Shown in pieces: positions 46,042 through 55,179 of a stretch of DNA of 64,000 bases. Both the position numbers and the translations under genes were made by a program. The notes under the pieces were generated by a model. That model ran no database searches. It had not been told where the DNA came from and worked only from the letters and a program-made list of their open reading frames with translations. This DNA is from Pseudomonas lini. Lineage in GTDB: Bacteria; Pseudomonadota; Gammaproteobacteria; Pseudomonadales; Pseudomonadaceae. Every line of letters begins with the position of its first letter. Position 1 is the first letter of the stretch. Where the stretch lies: the NCBI RefSeq assembly GCF_964063345.1, contig NZ_OZ061318.1:6014001-6078000 (forward strand), written 5' to 3'.

Positions 46042-47055
46042 TTAAGCATTTGTGTAATTATTTTTTCGATACCAGTCCAGGGTATCGGTCAGTGTTTCAG
46101 CTACGGGGCGGAACTTACATTTCAATTCCTTTGAGCTTTTGTTATGGCTGAAATGGGTGCGCCCTTGTTCTTGCTCCATTAGTTTGACAGTGGAGGTGCT
46201 GATGAGTACCGGTTTTTTTGTAATTCGGTAATAACCTTCATAGATCAACGCAATTATACGCAACATGAACAGTGGTACTTTGCGCTCCGGCGCTTTTACG
46301 CCGCTGACACTGGACAGTGCCTGGAAAATGCTTTTCATGTCCATATGATTGCCGGCTGCCAGATAACGTTCTCCGGATCTGCCGTGTGTGATTGCCGCGA
46401 GTTGATGTTCCGCCACATCCCTGGCGTCTACAACGGAAAAACTCCCAGGTAATACGCCAGGTAACTTCTTTCCGACAAAGTCGAGCAAGAACTGTCCTGA
46501 TGAGGTGGGGCCGATATCCCCGGGGCCAAACATCCAGCCGGGTAATACCATGGCGACGAACATGTCCGGGTGTTGCGACAAAAACTCCTGAACTTTCTGC
46601 TCGGACAATATTTTACTCAAGTAGTAATCGTCAGCCTCCAATTCACTGCGAGACATTGTTTCATCGATTACTTGATCTTTATCGCCCTTCAAAACCGCAA
46701 TGGAGGAGGTGTGGACTGCGCGACGAATGCCGGCGGTATAAGCGGCTTGCAATAATCGTTCGGTTCCAGTCACATTAGTGTCATACAGTTTCTGCCAGTG
46801 CTTTCCGCCTTTGTAACTATCGCGGAAATAGGCGGCTGTATGAAACAAGGCATCACAGCCTTGCAAGGCATGGCTGAAGGCGTCGACATTGAGCATGTCG
46901 CCTTCGACAAATTCGACAGGCAGATTGCCGAACTGCTTCTTGGCTTTTTCTACGGAACGAACCAGCGCTTTTACTTTGATATTTCGTTTTAAAAGCGCAT
47001 GAACCACATTATTGCCGAGCAGGCCAGTAGCGCCTGTAACGAAGGCATATTCCAT
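46042..47055 (-). CDS. Extended SDR (dihydroflavonol-reductase-like) NAD(P)-dependent reductase
   Basis: A 337-residue extended short-chain dehydrogenase. It has AFVTGATGLLGNNVVHALL at the N-terminus (NAD(P) site), then HTAAYFRDSY, TSSIAVLKG and the catalytic Tyr-Lys in ADDYYLSKILSE; PGWMFGPGD and the C-terminal substrate region follow the dihydroflavonol-4-reductase/3-beta-HSD type. Start 47055 has AGGAG ten bases upstream; an ATG at 47088 is less likely. It is the first gene of the leftward set, divergent from the TetR gene. It may reduce a ketone or butenolide intermediate. Confidence 0.9.
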   Translation of the reverse strand: MEYAFVTGATGLLGNNVVHALLKRNIKVKALVRSVEKAKKQFGNLPVEFVEGDMLNVDAFSHALQGCDALFHTAAYFRDSYKGGKHWQKLYDTNVTGTERLLQAAYTAGIRRAVHTSSIAVLKGDKDQVIDETMSRSELEADDYYLSKILSEQKVQEFLSQHPDMFVAMVLPGWMFGPGDIGPTSSGQFLLDFVGKKLPGVLPGSFSVVDARDVAEHQLAAITHGRSGERYLAAGNHMDMKSIFQALSSVSGVKAPERKVPLFMLRIIALIYEGYYRITKKPVLISTSTVKLMEQEQGRTHFSHNKSSKELKCKFRPVAETLTDTLDWYRKNNYTNA

Positions 47056-47358
47056 TAAAATCCAGCTCCTGTGAGGTATCTGCTGCATTGATTGATGTCA
47101 CCGGGCTCGATGCTTTGATCTGGCATTGGTTACATCAATGGCGGCAAGTAAAAACCATCCGGTATCTGAAAATCAAGCGGTATTTCATGAGCATCACACG
47201 GTCGACGTCCCTGAATGCCCGAAAAACCCACAGTTTAGAGGGTTGTAGACAGCCGGCATCCATCAACAAACCCAGCCTCGCTGATTCGATCGGGCAGGGG
47301 GGAAGCACGCGTCAGTCTGAATTCCAGCCTATCTTGGGTCTCCCTCCCGCCGGCCTGG

Positions 47359-47378
47359 TACATGGCATTTACATGGCA
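47359..47378. promoter_or_regulatory. Direct repeat TACATGGCA, 11-bp period, in the SDR/TetR divergent region
   Basis: TACATGGCA occurs at 47359-47367 and again at 47370-47378, one helical turn apart. It lies in the 464-bp gap between the biosynthetic operon and the TetR gene, which otherwise shows no gene. Confidence 0.35.
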
Positions 47379-47380
47379 CT

Positions 47381-47397
47381 CCTTAAAAGTTTAAAGG
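47381..47397. promoter_or_regulatory. 17-bp imperfect palindrome, candidate TetR operator
   Basis: CCTTAAAA-G-TTTAAAGG has arms agreeing at seven of eight bases. It lies between the divergent SDR and TetR starts, next to the direct repeats. Size and place fit a TetR-family dimer site. Confidence 0.42.
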
Positions 47398-47519
47398 TGA
47401 AGTGATTTAGAAGGCGTAGTATAAGATATGATAGTTAAAACAGATTTTGCGCAGTGAGTAGCAGATCTGTTGCATCCAGTTACAAATGGGTTTTTTATTT
47501 GGCCAAAGGAGCCGAAGGT

Positions 47520-48116
47520 GTGATTAAAAAGAGATTAGGTCGAGAAGAAAGTCAGCAAGTAACGAGAGATAAATTATTCGACACTGCCACTGAGCTTATG
47601 GTGACAAAAGGTTTTCACGCTGCCAGTGTCAATGCTATTTCCGAGGAGGCCGGTTTTTCGAAGGGCGCTTTTTTTTCAAACTTTTCAAGTAAGTCTGACT
47701 TGCTTCTGCAATTGACTCAGAGATTCAAGAGGGTTGAAATCGATCGATTGAGTACTACCCTGTCTTCGGGGTACTCGTCGGAAGAGTTGGCCTATGGATT
47801 AAATGCATATATTGATACGCTTAAAAATAATACCAGTTGTGCGATTCTTGATGCTGAACTGCAACTGATTGCCTTGCGCAATGAAGAGTTTTCAAAGCAT
47901 TATTACGATCTGCATCAGGAAAATAGTGAGGCCTTGGGTAAGCTGATTACCATTATATTTAATCATGCAGGCAAGAAGCCTCCTCTGGCGTACGCCGCTC
48001 TTGCAAGAACCTTCACCGCTTTGTCGGAAGGTTTGATACTGCAAGGGCATAAAGATCCGGCCGCTGAAATAAAGCTGGTGTTGAATTCGCTTATCCAGAC
48101 AGCAGAATCTTTATAG
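47520..48116 (+). CDS. TetR-family regulator of the biosynthetic cluster
   Basis: A 198-residue TetR-family protein. The HTH lies in residues about 15-60: KLFDTATELMVTKGFHAASV, NAISEEAGFSKGAFFSNFSS, KSDLLLQL. The ligand domain is diverged. The GTG at 47520 is chosen because AAAGGAG lies eight bases upstream; a GTG at 47454 would add 22 residues with no ribosome site. The gene is distinctly AT-rich relative to the window, suggesting recent transfer. It is divergent from the AfsA-like operon. The A-factor receptor ArpA is also a TetR-type protein, so this may be the sensor of the cluster's own product. That link is inference. Confidence 0.88.
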   Translation: MIKKRLGREESQQVTRDKLFDTATELMVTKGFHAASVNAISEEAGFSKGAFFSNFSSKSDLLLQLTQRFKRVEIDRLSTTLSSGYSSEELAYGLNAYIDTLKNNTSCAILDAELQLIALRNEEFSKHYYDLHQENSEALGKLITIIFNHAGKKPPLAYAALARTFTALSEGLILQGHKDPAAEIKLVLNSLIQTAESL

Positions 48117-48154
48117 ACGCTGCCATTCTTGTGATACATACGGTATTCGCATGT

Positions 48155-48172
48155 CCGAGGCTCAGACCTCGG
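48155..48172 (+). terminator. Hairpin after the TetR gene
   Basis: CCGAGG-CTCAGA-CCTCGG forms a perfect 6-bp stem 39 bases after the stop at 48116. No T-run follows. The rest of 48117-48326 shows nothing coding. Confidence 0.35.
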
Positions 48173-48326
48173 GCAGGGTGCGAAAAGGCCCCTCTTGTAT
48201 TATGGTAGTGCGCATGGAATTTCAGTGCAGGCAACTTATCAGTATTGATCGACATGATTCCATCTTTGCAAGTCTTCCACCTTTAATCGAAAAGCAACTA
48301 TCCCGACGGGGCGTGAGTTCCACCTG

Positions 48327-49037
48327 TCAGTCAGCACCCGCTGCCGCGAGTGCTTTCGCGGTAGTGGGCGGGTTTTGCTCAGCCACTAACAGCAACGATT
48401 GCGGCACAGGGCTTTGCGGGTGTTGCGGCTCCTGCAGGCCGGCCAGCTGAAAACCGGCCATGTCCAGAGCATTGAGCCAACTGGACAAAGTGCGGAAGTA
48501 CCACGGCATGGGTTGCCACTGTCCCTTGAACCCAGTGAAGGTCTCTTCCCGCCAACCATCCTGATAGTCACCCGCCGCCGCGGTCCACGGATGCAGTGTC
48601 TGGATCACCAGCGCGCCGCCAGGGGCGAGCAGGGCGTTCATGGCGGCGAGCAGAGGGATGATGTCCTGGTGCAACAGGGCGAAGTTGGCGCAGATCAGGT
48701 CGTAGTTGCTGCCGATGTCCACCTTCGCCTCCACCAACTCTTCATAGCTCGCCAAATGCACCCGCGAAGAGCCCGCCGACCGCGCCGCGTCGACCAGCGT
48801 CGCATCGCCATCCACACCGACCGCCGTGATGGCCCGTTCAGCCAGCGCACGCAACAGCCAGCCCTCGCCGCAGCCCAGGTCGAGCACGCGCTCGGGTTGG
48901 CGGCCTAATACCGCCAGCAGGATTGCCTGGTCGGTGACCTTGAGGCGGCTTTCGATGGTGCCGGTGCGGATGGCCTCGATCCAGGATTGGGCGTTGTGGT
49001 GCCAGCTCTGGAGGAGGGTGGATTCGGGGGCGGGCAT
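48327..49037 (-). CDS. Class I SAM-dependent methyltransferase
   Basis: A 236-residue methyltransferase of the UbiE/COQ5-like fold. Motif I is RVLDLGCGEGWLLRALAE (residues about 50-67), motif II VGVDGDATLVDAA, then YDLICANFALLHQD and LLAPGGALVIQTLHPW (post-motif loops). The acceptor is unknown. It converges on the TetR gene of the biosynthetic cluster, but it is GC-rich and separated by 210 bp, so it may be core rather than part of that cluster. The gene upstream on the same strand ends in a good terminator, so it has its own promoter. Confidence 0.88.
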   Translation of the reverse strand: MPAPESTLLQSWHHNAQSWIEAIRTGTIESRLKVTDQAILLAVLGRQPERVLDLGCGEGWLLRALAERAITAVGVDGDATLVDAARSAGSSRVHLASYEELVEAKVDIGSNYDLICANFALLHQDIIPLLAAMNALLAPGGALVIQTLHPWTAAAGDYQDGWREETFTGFKGQWQPMPWYFRTLSSWLNALDMAGFQLAGLQEPQHPQSPVPQSLLLVAEQNPPTTAKALAAAGAD

Positions 49038-49100
49038 TTCGATGTCCGGAGTTGTTGGGTAGTGAAAGGATAGGACAAATGCTGGTGTAAAAAATGCAAC

Positions 49101-49125
49101 CTGCCGATACCTGGGGTATCGGCAG
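49101..49125 (-). terminator. Intrinsic terminator after the halovibrin-like gene
   Basis: An 11-bp perfect stem, CTGCCGATACC with GGTATCGGCAG, has a 3-base loop. On the minus strand a six-T run follows five bases later (49090-49095). It lies 25 bases beyond the stop at 49150. Confidence 0.7.
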
Positions 49126-49149
49126 ATCGGGTTTTGCCGCTCAAAAGCC

Positions 49150-50388
49150 TCAGTAAGGATTACAGTGTTGCGCTATGGCCTTGGCCTGGTCGACGTATGG
49201 CCGCTTCGGTTCGAGGTTCCACTCGGGCTTGTTCCTGACAGGCTTGCCGTTGAAGGTTGCCGCCAGATGACAAACCATTTGCCGGCGGATTGACCCACCA
49301 TTGACGCTGTATTGCCTCCATTGCTCATCGTTTTTGTGCTTGTTGTACAACTCGGCAAACATTCTGTCGGTCTGATCGTCCTTGATAGCGCGGCCGCAAG
49401 CGGTGGGCACTACCTCAAGTGACCAAGTGTCAGGCCCGAGTTTCGGATCGTCGCGTCGTAACCAGGTGCTTGACTCGATGTACTTGTCACAAAATTGTTG
49501 CGTGGGTGGAGGCGTGGTTCTGGCGCACGAGAAGGTGGCCTTGCTAACCGGCGTTCTTGGAAAATCAATCTTGATGACGTTGCGATCCTTTCCTGTCTTG
49601 TTTTTATAGTCCTGCTGATTGGCCAAGGCATCATTCAAACCACGTTCATCGCTGTAGAAAAACGCCAGAATCGGTAGTTCGTCATCTTTCGGGTTACCCA
49701 AGCGGAATTCTGTCTGGGTTTGAAACTCACGGGTGTTGATGACTTGCCGAGCCCCCATAAAGTTTCGAAAAGCGTCTACCCGATCCTTGCTGCTCATGGG
49801 ATTGCGCATATTGAAGCCACATTGCAACTGGTCCTGCTTCCTGTCGTTGTTGAACCTGGTGAAATGCGCGACCCAGGTGTTAGCGCTAGTGATAGGCGGC
49901 GCCATGGCTTGGCATACTGCCTCTGTCTGGCTGGTGTTCTTATTGTTGCCACAGCCTCGGTCATCTCGAAAATCGGTCCAGGCGTCGTTAGGAAACGCAC
50001 AGTAGACATGCACCGGAGTCTCTGGCTCGCGTACTTGATCTATCGGAGTAATGAGGTAGCCGTTCTGAGTACTCATGCCAGGATCTTCATAGCTGATGCC
50101 ATCGGCACGCATCCAGGATGCGGCAAAAGTACCCAGCTCTTTGGCTTTCGGGCTTGGATTCCATACATCCCATTTCTCCCCCTTCGCCGGGTTGGCTCGG
50201 TGAGTGCCCCTGACCAACAATCCCGAACAGTCCGACGCCGGATCCTGCCTGCAACTATCGACTGTGTTGTTGTACAACGTTTCAACCCGTTTCAGCGTCT
50301 CCTCGCATGATTCGGCGTTGGCCAATGTCGTTTGCAAGAGCAACGGAAATATGAGTAATGGAGTGATCCTGTTCAGACGTTTTTTCAT
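49150..50388 (-). CDS. Secreted halovibrin-like protein with DUF2599-type C-terminal domain
   Basis: A 412-residue exported protein. The signal peptide ends TTLANAES (about residue 25). The N-terminal part has CSGLLVRGTHRANP, WDVWNPSPKAKELGTFAASW, MRADGISY and VYCAFPNDAWTDFRDDRGCG, with many Cys. It resembles proteins annotated as halovibrin (HvnA/HvnC) in Pseudomonas and Vibrio. The last 100 residues form a module, TWLRRDDPKLGPDTWSLEVV to WNLEPKRPYV, found twice in the neighbouring gene and resembling DUF2599. The ATG at 50388 has AAGGA ten bases upstream. Enzyme activity is unproven; halovibrins were described as secreted ADP-ribosylation-related proteins. Confidence 0.75.
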   Translation of the reverse strand: MKKRLNRITPLLIFPLLLQTTLANAESCEETLKRVETLYNNTVDSCRQDPASDCSGLLVRGTHRANPAKGEKWDVWNPSPKAKELGTFAASWMRADGISYEDPGMSTQNGYLITPIDQVREPETPVHVYCAFPNDAWTDFRDDRGCGNNKNTSQTEAVCQAMAPPITSANTWVAHFTRFNNDRKQDQLQCGFNMRNPMSSKDRVDAFRNFMGARQVINTREFQTQTEFRLGNPKDDELPILAFFYSDERGLNDALANQQDYKNKTGKDRNVIKIDFPRTPVSKATFSCARTTPPPTQQFCDKYIESSTWLRRDDPKLGPDTWSLEVVPTACGRAIKDDQTDRMFAELYNKHKNDEQWRQYSVNGGSIRRQMVCHLAATFNGKPVRNKPEWNLEPKRPYVDQAKAIAQHCNPY

Positions 50389-50560
50389 GACGCTACTTCC
50401 TTGTGGTTGGAGCCGATAGCCGGCGCGGGGCGTCCATGCCGGTGATACAAAAAACACAATGGTTCGCTGCACGCGCCGGCCTCTTTCGCCGACGACTTGC
50501 GCGACCTTGCGCAGACAACGGCAGCGCCCTCGGGCGAGGGCGCCACAGCACTCAGGCCAT

Positions 50561-52253
50561 TCAACGGGGGACTGGGTTGCAACCTGCGGCCCGGGTCTCG
50601 CTGTCCGATAACGCAGGCCTGAAAGGCTCGAGATTCCAGGGCGTCTTGCTGCGGTAGTTGACCAGTACACAGCTCAATTGCTGGCGCATGCTGCCGGCGG
50701 AATTTTCATTGTCGCGCCAGTTGCTATCCGCGCCCTTGAGGGCGAACAGCTGGTTGTACAAAGCCCCGGCCTGCTCGTTGGGTACGGCGCGACCAGCCGC
50801 TGTGGGCACCACGCTCAAGGTCCATTCGTCCTTGCGGGTGCCGGGGTCGTAACGCTTGACCCAATCGGCAGACGCGATGTATTGCGGTGCCTGGAGCGGC
50901 AGCGGATTGCAACCGGCCCTGGCCGCTTCCTGGGGGGTGACATTGGGGCGAAACGGTTCCAGGTTCCATTCGGTCTTGGCCGGATAATTCTGCACCAGAC
51001 AGCTCAGTTGCTGGCGCATGCTGCCCGGTGATTTCTCGTTGTCGCGCCACTGGCTATCGGCCCCACGCAGCTCGAACAGTTCCTTGTACAAGGCGTCCTG
51101 GTCGCTGGCCTGGATCGCCTTGCCCCGGGCTGTGGGCGTGACATTGAGGCTCCATTCGTTTTTCTTGCTGCCCGGATCGTAACGCTCGACCCAGGTGGCC
51201 GCAGCGATGTAGCTGGGCGCTGGTTTCACCGGCGTTGGCTGTGCACCACCGGCAACCGTCAGGTCTATCGCCTGGTCGGCGGCGACATAGTTGAAACGCT
51301 GCTCCGCAGGCTTGGTGAAGTCCAGCCGCAGGATCGGCACGCTGTAGCCCTGGGCCTGGAGTTTCTTCTGGAAGTTGCGCGCGCTGTTCAGGCCGTCCTC
51401 CGGTTTCGGTGGCGCCTGATCACCGCGGGTGGCGAAGTTCTGCGTGCTGTTGACGTTGTAGATGAAGGCATCGATGTACTTCATGTTTTCGCTGCCGTCG
51501 TTGGTCGCCGAGGCATTCTTCAACATGAACTCGTTGACCTGGGCACTGAAGGCGAAGGGGTCCTTGTGGGTGGTGTTTGGCCGGGACTCGTGGACCCGGA
51601 TCATGGCGTTCCAGTCGTCAGGTTTTTCCGCGTTCCAAGAGCACTGACTATATTGGATCGGTCCCTTCATCATCCCGGTGTATTTCTGGGTCCATTGCTG
51701 GGCGGTGCTCACTCCGGCTTCCGCGCAGGTGCCGTAGGCCAGGGCGGAGTTACGGTTGTTCATCGCACCCTGGGCCGCACGCGGTGGCTCGCGGCTGTCG
51801 AAGAAGCCGCAGCCGTACCACTTGCGCTCCGGCCCGGTACCGCCATCGAAGGCGTAGATGCAGGTCCAGCCCTGCTCCTTGACCGGCAGGCTCAAGGCCG
51901 CCGCGTCGGTTGGGGTGCGCAGGATGAAACCGGCCGGGTGAATGAGAATCCGGGTGCTCAGGTCCGCGGATCCAGGAGTAGGAGGTCGCGCCGATCTTGA
52001 TCGCGTAGGGGCTGTAGTCCCAAGGGTTGAAGGGCCCGTCGTTGACCATGCGCAAGGTCACGCCGCTGCAGTAGTAATGGCCGCGTGCGGCTCCGGTATC
52101 GGGTTCCTGGCAAGCGTCCTTGAGGGTGTTGTAGTTGTGGTTAATGCGGTTCAGGGTCTCCAGCGGATCGAGCGGGGGCTGGGCGGCAACCGCACAGAAT
52201 GCCAAGGGCAGAGTCCAGGCCAAGGTAAAAGACGAACGAACGGACGGGTACAT
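50561..52253 (-). pseudogene. Second halovibrin-like secreted protein, frameshifted
   Basis: Two overlapping frames make one gene. The N-terminus (signal peptide ending LAFCAVAAQP, then CSGVTLRMVNDGPFNPWDYS and IGATSYSWIR) ends at a break near 51965-51972. The other frame then continues DLSTRILIHPAGFILRTPTD and on to 50561. The paralogue next door reads SWMRADG where this one has SWIR then D, so exactly one base seems lost in the Ala codon. The C-terminus has two copies of a roughly 105-residue module (about 51219-50895 and 50891-50564; WVERYDPGSKKNEW, WVKRYDPGTRKDEW). Unless the base loss is a sequencing error, the export signal and modules are separated. Confidence 0.8.
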
Positions 52254-52394
52254 TGTCGACACTCCTTGTCGCACTAGATGATTTCCTTTAACGAACCAAA
52301 GTAGTCAACCCAGTCCTTCCGGTCAAACCAGTACTTTTTTTTGTAGCCAAGCGCTAAAACGCGGCGGGTATCCCGGTTTTTTTAGCTATTTTTT

Positions 52395-53012
52395 CTAGAG
52401 GCGGGCGAGGCTTATCGTCTCGTGTGTGCGTTTTGGCGCCAGCAGCCGCTCGATGGCGCCACTTACCATGTTTTCCATCAGATTATCGCGCTCTTGTTCA
52501 TCCAGCGAATAGTGCGACAGCCAACTGGGCGCACTGTTGAGCAAGGCGGCAATGGCATGACCGGCGGCCACCCGGCCCTGCTCACTGAATCGGGGGCGGA
52601 CGCCGAGCATCAGCAGCAACTTGCGTTCGTACTGCTCGCGCAGTTGCCGGACCCGTTCCTGCTGCTCTTCATTCAGGCAGCCGCTGTCGCGCTCCACCAG
52701 ACGAAAATGCCAAGGCATTTCCTGATGCAGATTCAAGTGCGCGCGGATCAATTGGTTGAGTCTGTCGCGTTTTGCCGGGGCCGTTTGTCCGATGCGCCCC
52801 AAGGTAGCCAGCAGCTCTTCGTAGAACTCCTCGATCAGGTCGAGCAGCATGTGCTGCTTGCTGGGGTAATGGTGATACAGCGAGCCCGGGGCGAGCCCCA
52901 GGCAGGTCGCGAGCTCACGCATGCCGACCTGACCGAAACCCTTGCTGGCAAAGAGCTCCAGCACCTTGTCCCGGTATTCGGCGAAGCGCGAGCAACGCTC
53001 AGGCGTAGGCAT
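52395..53012 (-). CDS. TetR-family regulator next to fatty-acid genes
   Basis: A 205-residue TetR-type regulator. The HTH is KVLELFASKGFGQVGMREL then LAPGSLYHHYPSKQHMLLDL. ATG 53012 is chosen since it begins about 13 residues before the first HTH helix; it overlaps the 3' end of the dehydrogenase gene by 14 bases, so the two are probably one transcript. Its place beside a 3-hydroxyacyl-CoA dehydrogenase and a thiolase suggests it senses an acyl-CoA, but no ligand motif shows this. Confidence 0.88.
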   Translation of the reverse strand: MPTPERCSRFAEYRDKVLELFASKGFGQVGMRELATCLGLAPGSLYHHYPSKQHMLLDLIEEFYEELLATLGRIGQTAPAKRDRLNQLIRAHLNLHQEMPWHFRLVERDSGCLNEEQQERVRQLREQYERKLLLMLGVRPRFSEQGRVAAGHAIAALLNSAPSWLSHYSLDEQERDNLMENMVSGAIERLLAPKRTHETISLARL

Positions 53013-53850
53013 GGAAGCCGCGCCCCGTTTTGCGTCCCAGGTAACCGGCGGCGACCATTTCCTTGAGCAGTGGAGCGGGGCGGTATTTGCTGTCGTTGAA
53101 GCCGTCGTAGAAGGCTTCAAGGATTGCCAGCACAGTGTCCAGGCCGATCAGGTCCGCCAATGCCAGCGGGCCGATCGGCTGGTTGCAGCCCAGGCGCATG
53201 CCGGCGTCGATGTCTTCGGCGCTGGCCAGGCCTTCCTGAAACACCAGGATCGCTTCATTGATCATCGGCACCAGAATCCGGTTGACCACGAAACCCGGAC
53301 GGTTGCCGGCGGTGATGGCGGTTTTGCCGAGGGTGGTCGCCATGTCCAGTGCCAAGGCGTGGGTGGCATCGCTGGTTTGCAGGCCACGAATCACTTCAAT
53401 CAGGCCCATCACCGGCACCGGGTTGAAAAAGTGCAGACCGATGAAGCGCTCAGGCTGGCTGACGCTGGCGGCGAGTTGGGTAATGGACAGCGACGACGTA
53501 TTCGAGGCAATCACACAGTCGGCGCTGACCTGCGCGGCGATTTGTTGCAGCACGCGCAGTTTCAGGTCGAGGTTTTCGGTGGCGGCTTCGATCACCATTT
53601 GCACGTTTTGCAGGCTGTTGTAATCGCTACTGGTGCGAATCTTGTCGAGGGCAGCGAGCTTTTGCTCATGCGTCAGCGTGTTTTTGGCGACCTGTCGATC
53701 AAGGTTTTTATCGACGGTCGCGATTGCCTTTTGCAAGGCACTCTCGCAGATGTCGATCAAGGTCACATTGATGCCGGCCAGGGCGCAGACTTGTGCGATG
53801 CCATTGCCCATGGTGCCGGCGCCGATGACGCCAATGTTCTGAAGAATCAT
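52999..53850 (-). CDS. 3-hydroxyacyl-CoA (3-hydroxybutyryl-CoA) dehydrogenase
   Basis: A 283-residue monofunctional dehydrogenase of the Hbd/PaaH type, which oxidises (S)-3-hydroxyacyl-CoA with NAD. It has the Rossmann motif NIGVIGAGTMGNGIAQVCAL, CVIASNTSSLSI, the catalytic-site HFFNPVPVMGLIEVIRG, and TAGNRPGFVVNRILVPMINE. Length fits the short single-function form. ATG 53850 has AGGA seven bases upstream; 53856 is also possible. The thiolase gene lies 13 bases upstream, so the pair would carry out the last two steps of beta-oxidation of a short chain. Confidence 0.93.
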   Translation of the reverse strand: MILQNIGVIGAGTMGNGIAQVCALAGINVTLIDICESALQKAIATVDKNLDRQVAKNTLTHEQKLAALDKIRTSSDYNSLQNVQMVIEAATENLDLKLRVLQQIAAQVSADCVIASNTSSLSITQLAASVSQPERFIGLHFFNPVPVMGLIEVIRGLQTSDATHALALDMATTLGKTAITAGNRPGFVVNRILVPMINEAILVFQEGLASAEDIDAGMRLGCNQPIGPLALADLIGLDTVLAILEAFYDGFNDSKYRPAPLLKEMVAAGYLGRKTGRGFHAYA

Positions 53851-53863
53851 GCGCATGTCCTTA

Positions 53864-55048
53864 TCAAACCCGCTCGAACAACACGGCGATGCCTTGGCCG
53901 CCGCCGATGCACATGGTCGCCAGGGCATAACGGCCCTGGCAGCGATGCAGTTCGTGAATGGCTTTGGTGGCGATGATCGCGCCAGTGGCGCCCACTGGAT
54001 GGCCCAGCGAGATGCCCGAGCCGTTGGGGTTGACCTTCTGCGGATCGAAGCCCAGTTCTTGCGCTACGGCACAGGCTTGGGCGGCGAAGGCTTCGTTGGA
54101 CTCGATCACATCAAGGTCGGCAACGGTCAGACCGGCGCGCTTGAGCACCAGGCGGGTGGCGGGAATCGGTCCCAGCCCCATCATCGAAGGTTCAACGCCT
54201 GCGTGGGCATAACCCACCAGTCGAGCCATAGGCTTGAGGCCTTGTTCCTGAACAGTTTGGCCCGTGGCCATGATCAGTGCGCCGGCACCATCATTGAGGC
54301 CGGATGCGTTGCCGGCAGTGACGCTACCGTCCTTTTTGAAGGCAGGTTTCATGCGGCTCAATTGCTCGGCGTTGACCTCGGCCCGTACATGCTCATCCGT
54401 CGCAAACGACACCGTCCCTTTGCGGGTCGCTACTTCGATCGGCACGATCTGCCCGACAAAACGCCCTTCGGCAATCGCCCGGGCAGCGCGCTGCTGGCTG
54501 AGAAGCGCCAATTCATCTTGGGTCTGGCGCGAGATGCCATAGTGCTCGGCGATATTTTCAGCGGTGATACCCATGTGGAAACCGGCAAACGGGTCTTGCA
54601 GGGCCCCAAGCATGTAGTCGACGGCCTGCATGTCGCCCATTCGAGCGCCCCAGCGTGCCTGTGGCAGCAAGTACGCGCCTCGGCTCATGGACTCGACGCC
54701 ACCTGCCAGCGCAGCACCCGCATCCCCCAGCATCAAACTTTGCGCGGCACTGACAATCGCCTGCAAACCCGAACCGCAAAGGCGGTTGACGTTGAAGGCG
54801 GGAGTCTCTTTCGTCAGGCCGGCATTCATCGCTACGACCCGGGAGATGTAGGCATCGCGTGCCTCTGTCGGGATCACATGGCCCATCACCGCATGGCCGA
54901 TGTGCTCGGGCGCCAGGCCTGATCGTTCGATAGCGGCGCGGCAAACGTCGGTTGCCAACTGAATAGGCGGCACATCCTTGAGTGAACCGCCAAAGCTGCC
55001 GATGGCAGAACGGACGGCGCTCACTACAAAAATATCGGAATGGTTCAT
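53864..55048 (-). CDS. Acetyl-CoA C-acyltransferase (thiolase)
   Basis: A 394-residue thiolase. It shows FVVSAVRSAIGSFGGSLKD at the N-terminus, the acyl-binding Cys in NVNRLCGSGLQAIVSA, and the catalytic triad end with NPNGSGISLGHPVGATGA (His) and ALATMCIGGGQGIAVLFE (Cys). Length and motifs fit the AtoB/PhaA/PaaJ class; the chain-length preference is not visible. It is the first gene of the leftward set thiolase-dehydrogenase-TetR, divergent from an AraC regulator across 131 bp, which may be its activator. Confidence 0.94.
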   Translation of the reverse strand: MNHSDIFVVSAVRSAIGSFGGSLKDVPPIQLATDVCRAAIERSGLAPEHIGHAVMGHVIPTEARDAYISRVVAMNAGLTKETPAFNVNRLCGSGLQAIVSAAQSLMLGDAGAALAGGVESMSRGAYLLPQARWGARMGDMQAVDYMLGALQDPFAGFHMGITAENIAEHYGISRQTQDELALLSQQRAARAIAEGRFVGQIVPIEVATRKGTVSFATDEHVRAEVNAEQLSRMKPAFKKDGSVTAGNASGLNDGAGALIMATGQTVQEQGLKPMARLVGYAHAGVEPSMMGLGPIPATRLVLKRAGLTVADLDVIESNEAFAAQACAVAQELGFDPQKVNPNGSGISLGHPVGATGAIIATKAIHELHRCQGRYALATMCIGGGQGIAVLFERV

Positions 55049-55179
55049 GTTGGCTCTCTGAATAGGTCTTTTTTGTTGGGCACGAGTCTAGAATCAGCAG
55101 CGCCACAGGCCTATGCCAAAACTGTTCAAGGGTGATGGCGTTTTTTGCCATATTCAGATGTGACGAGAGAGGCATTCAA

